This document shows positions 62,717 through 64,000 of a stretch of 64,000 nt of DNA, piece after piece. The position numbers and the translations under genes were made by a program. The notes under the pieces are model-generated. The model saw only the letters and a program-made list of their open reading frames with translations, was not told where the DNA came from and made no database searches. The stretch lies in contig JAAESJ010000522.1 of assembly GCA_024229495.1 (NCBI GenBank), forward strand, positions 48,323-112,322, given 5' to 3'. Source of the stretch: Verrucomicrobiaceae bacterium. GTDB lineage: Bacteria > Verrucomicrobiota > Verrucomicrobiia > Verrucomicrobiales > DEV007. How positions within the stretch are numbered: position 1 is the stretch's first letter; each line of letters opens with the position of its first letter.

Positions 62717-63487
62717 ATGAGCAGCGAAGAAAAATCAGATGCACCGAAGGCCGAGGAGGCCGAGGAGATAGCGAAAGTGGCAGCGGAAGAAGCCCCGAAG
62801 GCGGAAGAAGCCCCGAAGGCGGAAGAAGCCCCGAAGGCGGAAGAAGCCCCGAAGGCGGAAGCAGCCCCGAAGGCGGAAGCAGCCCCGAAGGCGGAAGCAG
62901 CCCCGAAGGCGGAAGCAGCCCCGAAGGCGGAAGAAGACACAATTCGAAGTACGACATACTCACCTCCTGTAGGGGGAAAGAAAATTGAGAGAGAAGAGGA
63001 AGAAGAGAACGTCATCACGGAAAAGGTGGTCGCGATAAACCGATGTGCCAAAGTGGTAAAGGGTGGACGTCGCTTTAGTTTTAGCGCGCTGGTTGTTGCC
63101 GGTGATCACGCAGGCAATGTTGGCTATGGGTTTGGCAAAGCTAATGAGGTTGCTGAGTGCATTCGTAAGGCAAGTGAATCTGCCCAAACGGCATTAGTGC
63201 CGATAAAAATGCGTGGTAGCACTATTCCTCATGAGATCATCGGAGAGTTTGGTGGAGGCAAGGTGCTTTTGCGTCCGGCATCTCCGGGAACGGGAATCAT
63301 TGCCGGGGGGAGCGTAAGGGCAGTGGTTGAAGCTGCCGGCATTAAAGACATCCTCACCAAATCATTAGGGTCGAACAATCAATACAATGTCGTGAAGGCG
63401 ACCCTGGAAGGGTTGCGTTCATTACGTGATCGGGAACAAATTTATAAATTGCGCGGCAAGAAAGTCGCAGAAAAGAAAGCTCTTTAG
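62717..63487 (+). CDS. rpsE: 30S ribosomal protein S5 with repetitive N-terminal extension
   Basis: 256 residues, compared with about 165-175 normally. The S5 core begins near residue 95 ([51 protein letters not shown]) and continues with [53 protein letters not shown]. Before it is an acidic-basic tail of about 90 residues, with eight (E/A)APKAE repeats at 25-72. S5 helps form the mRNA entry path and fidelity centre. The tail should be exposed on the solvent side. rpmD (L30) is absent between this gene and rplO. Confidence 0.96.
   Translation: MSSEEKSDAPKAEEAEEIAKVAAEEAPKAEEAPKAEEAPKAEEAPKAEAAPKAEAAPKAEAAPKAEAAPKAEEDTIRSTTYSPPVGGKKIEREEEEENVITEKVVAINRCAKVVKGGRRFSFSALVVAGDHAGNVGYGFGKANEVAECIRKASESAQTALVPIKMRGSTIPHEIIGEFGGGKVLLRPASPGTGIIAGGSVRAVVEAAGIKDILTKSLGSNNQYNVVKATLEGLRSLRDREQIYKLRGKKVAEKKAL
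62789..62932 (+). repeat. Eight tandem 18-base repeats in rpsE
   Basis: Eight units of 18 bases each encode (E/A)APKAE. Units 1-4 begin with GAA and units 5-8 with GCA; apart from that, they are identical at DNA level. The near identity means recent expansion or ongoing exchange. Confidence 0.9.
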
Positions 63488-63518
63488 GAGCCAATGAATC
63501 AATAGCCTTGCTAATTTT

Positions 63519-64000
63519 ATGCGTCTTCACGATCTAAAACCAAGTGATGGAGCCACTCACCGCCGCAAGCGTCGCGGATGTGGGGAGAGCTCGGGACTGG
63601 GAAAAACCAGTGGCCGGGGACACAAGGGACAAAAATCCCGTTCCGGCGGCGGTCCACGCTCAACGTTTGAAGGTGGACAAATGCCTCTTTACCGCCGTTT
63701 GCCCAAGCGCGGATTCAACAACAAGCAGTTTAAGGATAATTATGCTGTTGTGAATGTGGCTACTCTCGATGCGATCTTTGAGGAGGGTGCACAGATTGAT
63801 GAGGCAGGGTTGCGAGATGCAGGTGTTGTTAAGGGTTGTTATGATGGCCTCAAGATCCTGGGTAGTGGCTCATTGAATAAGAAATTCTCGGTTACGGCTG
63901 ATAAGGTTAGTGCGTCAGCCAAGCTGAAGATTGAAGAAGCCGGAGGTTCCATCTCACTCAGTGACCGTAATGCTGAGAAAGAGTCGAAAGCAGGCAAGGC
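63519..64000 (+). CDS. rplO: 50S ribosomal protein L15 (3' partial)
   Basis: The frame from the ATG at 63519 is open to the end of the window, 160 codons. MRLHDLKPSDGATHRRKRRGCGESSGLGKTSGRGHKGQKSRSGGG is the L15 start, followed by FEGGQMPLYRRLPKRGFNN, then a C-terminal domain (LKILGSGSLNKKFSVTADKVSASAKLKIEEAGGSI). L15 usually ends around 145-150, so a tail is present, as in other ribosomal proteins here. 31 bases after rpsE with no rpmD between. Confidence 0.96.
   Translation, partial: MRLHDLKPSDGATHRRKRRGCGESSGLGKTSGRGHKGQKSRSGGGPRSTFEGGQMPLYRRLPKRGFNNKQFKDNYAVVNVATLDAIFEEGAQIDEAGLRDAGVVKGCYDGLKILGSGSLNKKFSVTADKVSASAKLKIEEAGGSISLSDRNAEKESKAGK

Noticed and set aside
62789..62932. Possible CRISPR-like array
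   Set aside because: The 18-base units are directly joined without spacers and are translated in frame within S5.
62704..63051. Minus-strand open frames full of AFGAAS or PPSGLL repeats
   Set aside because: They are the reverse-strand image of the tandem repeats in rpsE and have no start signal or neighbours of their own.
1..64000. Mobile elements, prophage or genomic island
   Set aside because: No transposase, integrase, phage gene or long direct repeat is seen; gene content is mainly housekeeping and envelope genes.

Overview
The window looks like a chromosomal segment of a Gram-negative bacterium of the PVC group, most probably a Verrucomicrobiota. Support: secreted CotH/lamin-tail/chitobiase-C and LamG-like proteins, a ThuA-domain secreted protein, a CHASE2 cyclase next to FecR and an outer-membrane barrel, a flotillin/NfeD pair, an S10-spc ribosomal cluster without rpmD and with rpsN moved elsewhere, and few Shine-Dalgarno sequences. 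The phylum is inferred from gene content; there is no rRNA gene here. No insertion sequence, prophage or CRISPR array is visible.

Layout. 1-5758: two large exported proteins; the second is split by a +1 shift in an eight-G run. 5898-8323 (minus): tRNA-Leu(CAA), a small membrane protein, floA and nfeD. 8514-12295 (plus): a two-gene relative of xanthine dehydrogenase in which most Fe-S, FAD and molybdenum-site residues are replaced although both frames are full length. 12336-12412: a tRNA with a UAA anticodon but a short variable loop, then galE. 13868-15241 (minus): an NtrC-like regulator without the GAFTGA loop. 15601-23665: a lipoprotein FKBP isomerase, then minus-strand metF-ROK kinase-LysE exporter, a translationally coupled HtrA protease and pseudoprotease, a MORN lipoprotein, and a FecR/outer-membrane barrel pair. 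23802-26813: CHASE2 adenylate cyclase, a small DUF3307 membrane protein and a lone cNMP-binding-fold protein. 26949-33496: rpsN, fmdB, a CNNM-type transporter, an EEP-fold protein, cysteine desulfurase, an orphan lipoyl (GcvH-like) protein, a VOC protein and a ThuA protein.

34664-47811 is one tightly packed plus-strand nucleotide-synthesis operon: purC, a purS-like gene, purL, purQ, purM, purF, purD, purE, pyrR, pyrB, pyrC, pyrF, with pyrD divergent just upstream. It joins IMP synthesis to UMP synthesis; purN, purH, purB, purK, carAB and pyrE are not here. Next come a CCA-adding enzyme divergent from a tRNA-Met gene, and fusA.

52816-64000 is the str-S10-spc ribosomal cluster: rpsL, rpsG, rpsJ, rplC, rplD, rplW, rplB, rpsS, an unexpected exported coiled-coil protein gene, rplV, rpsC, rplP, rpmC, rpsQ, rplN, rplX, rplE, rpsH, rplF, rplR, rpsE, rplO (cut by the window end). 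tuf, rpsN and rpmD are missing from their usual places. L22, S3 and S5 carry low-complexity charged extensions, S5 with eight near-identical 18-base repeats.
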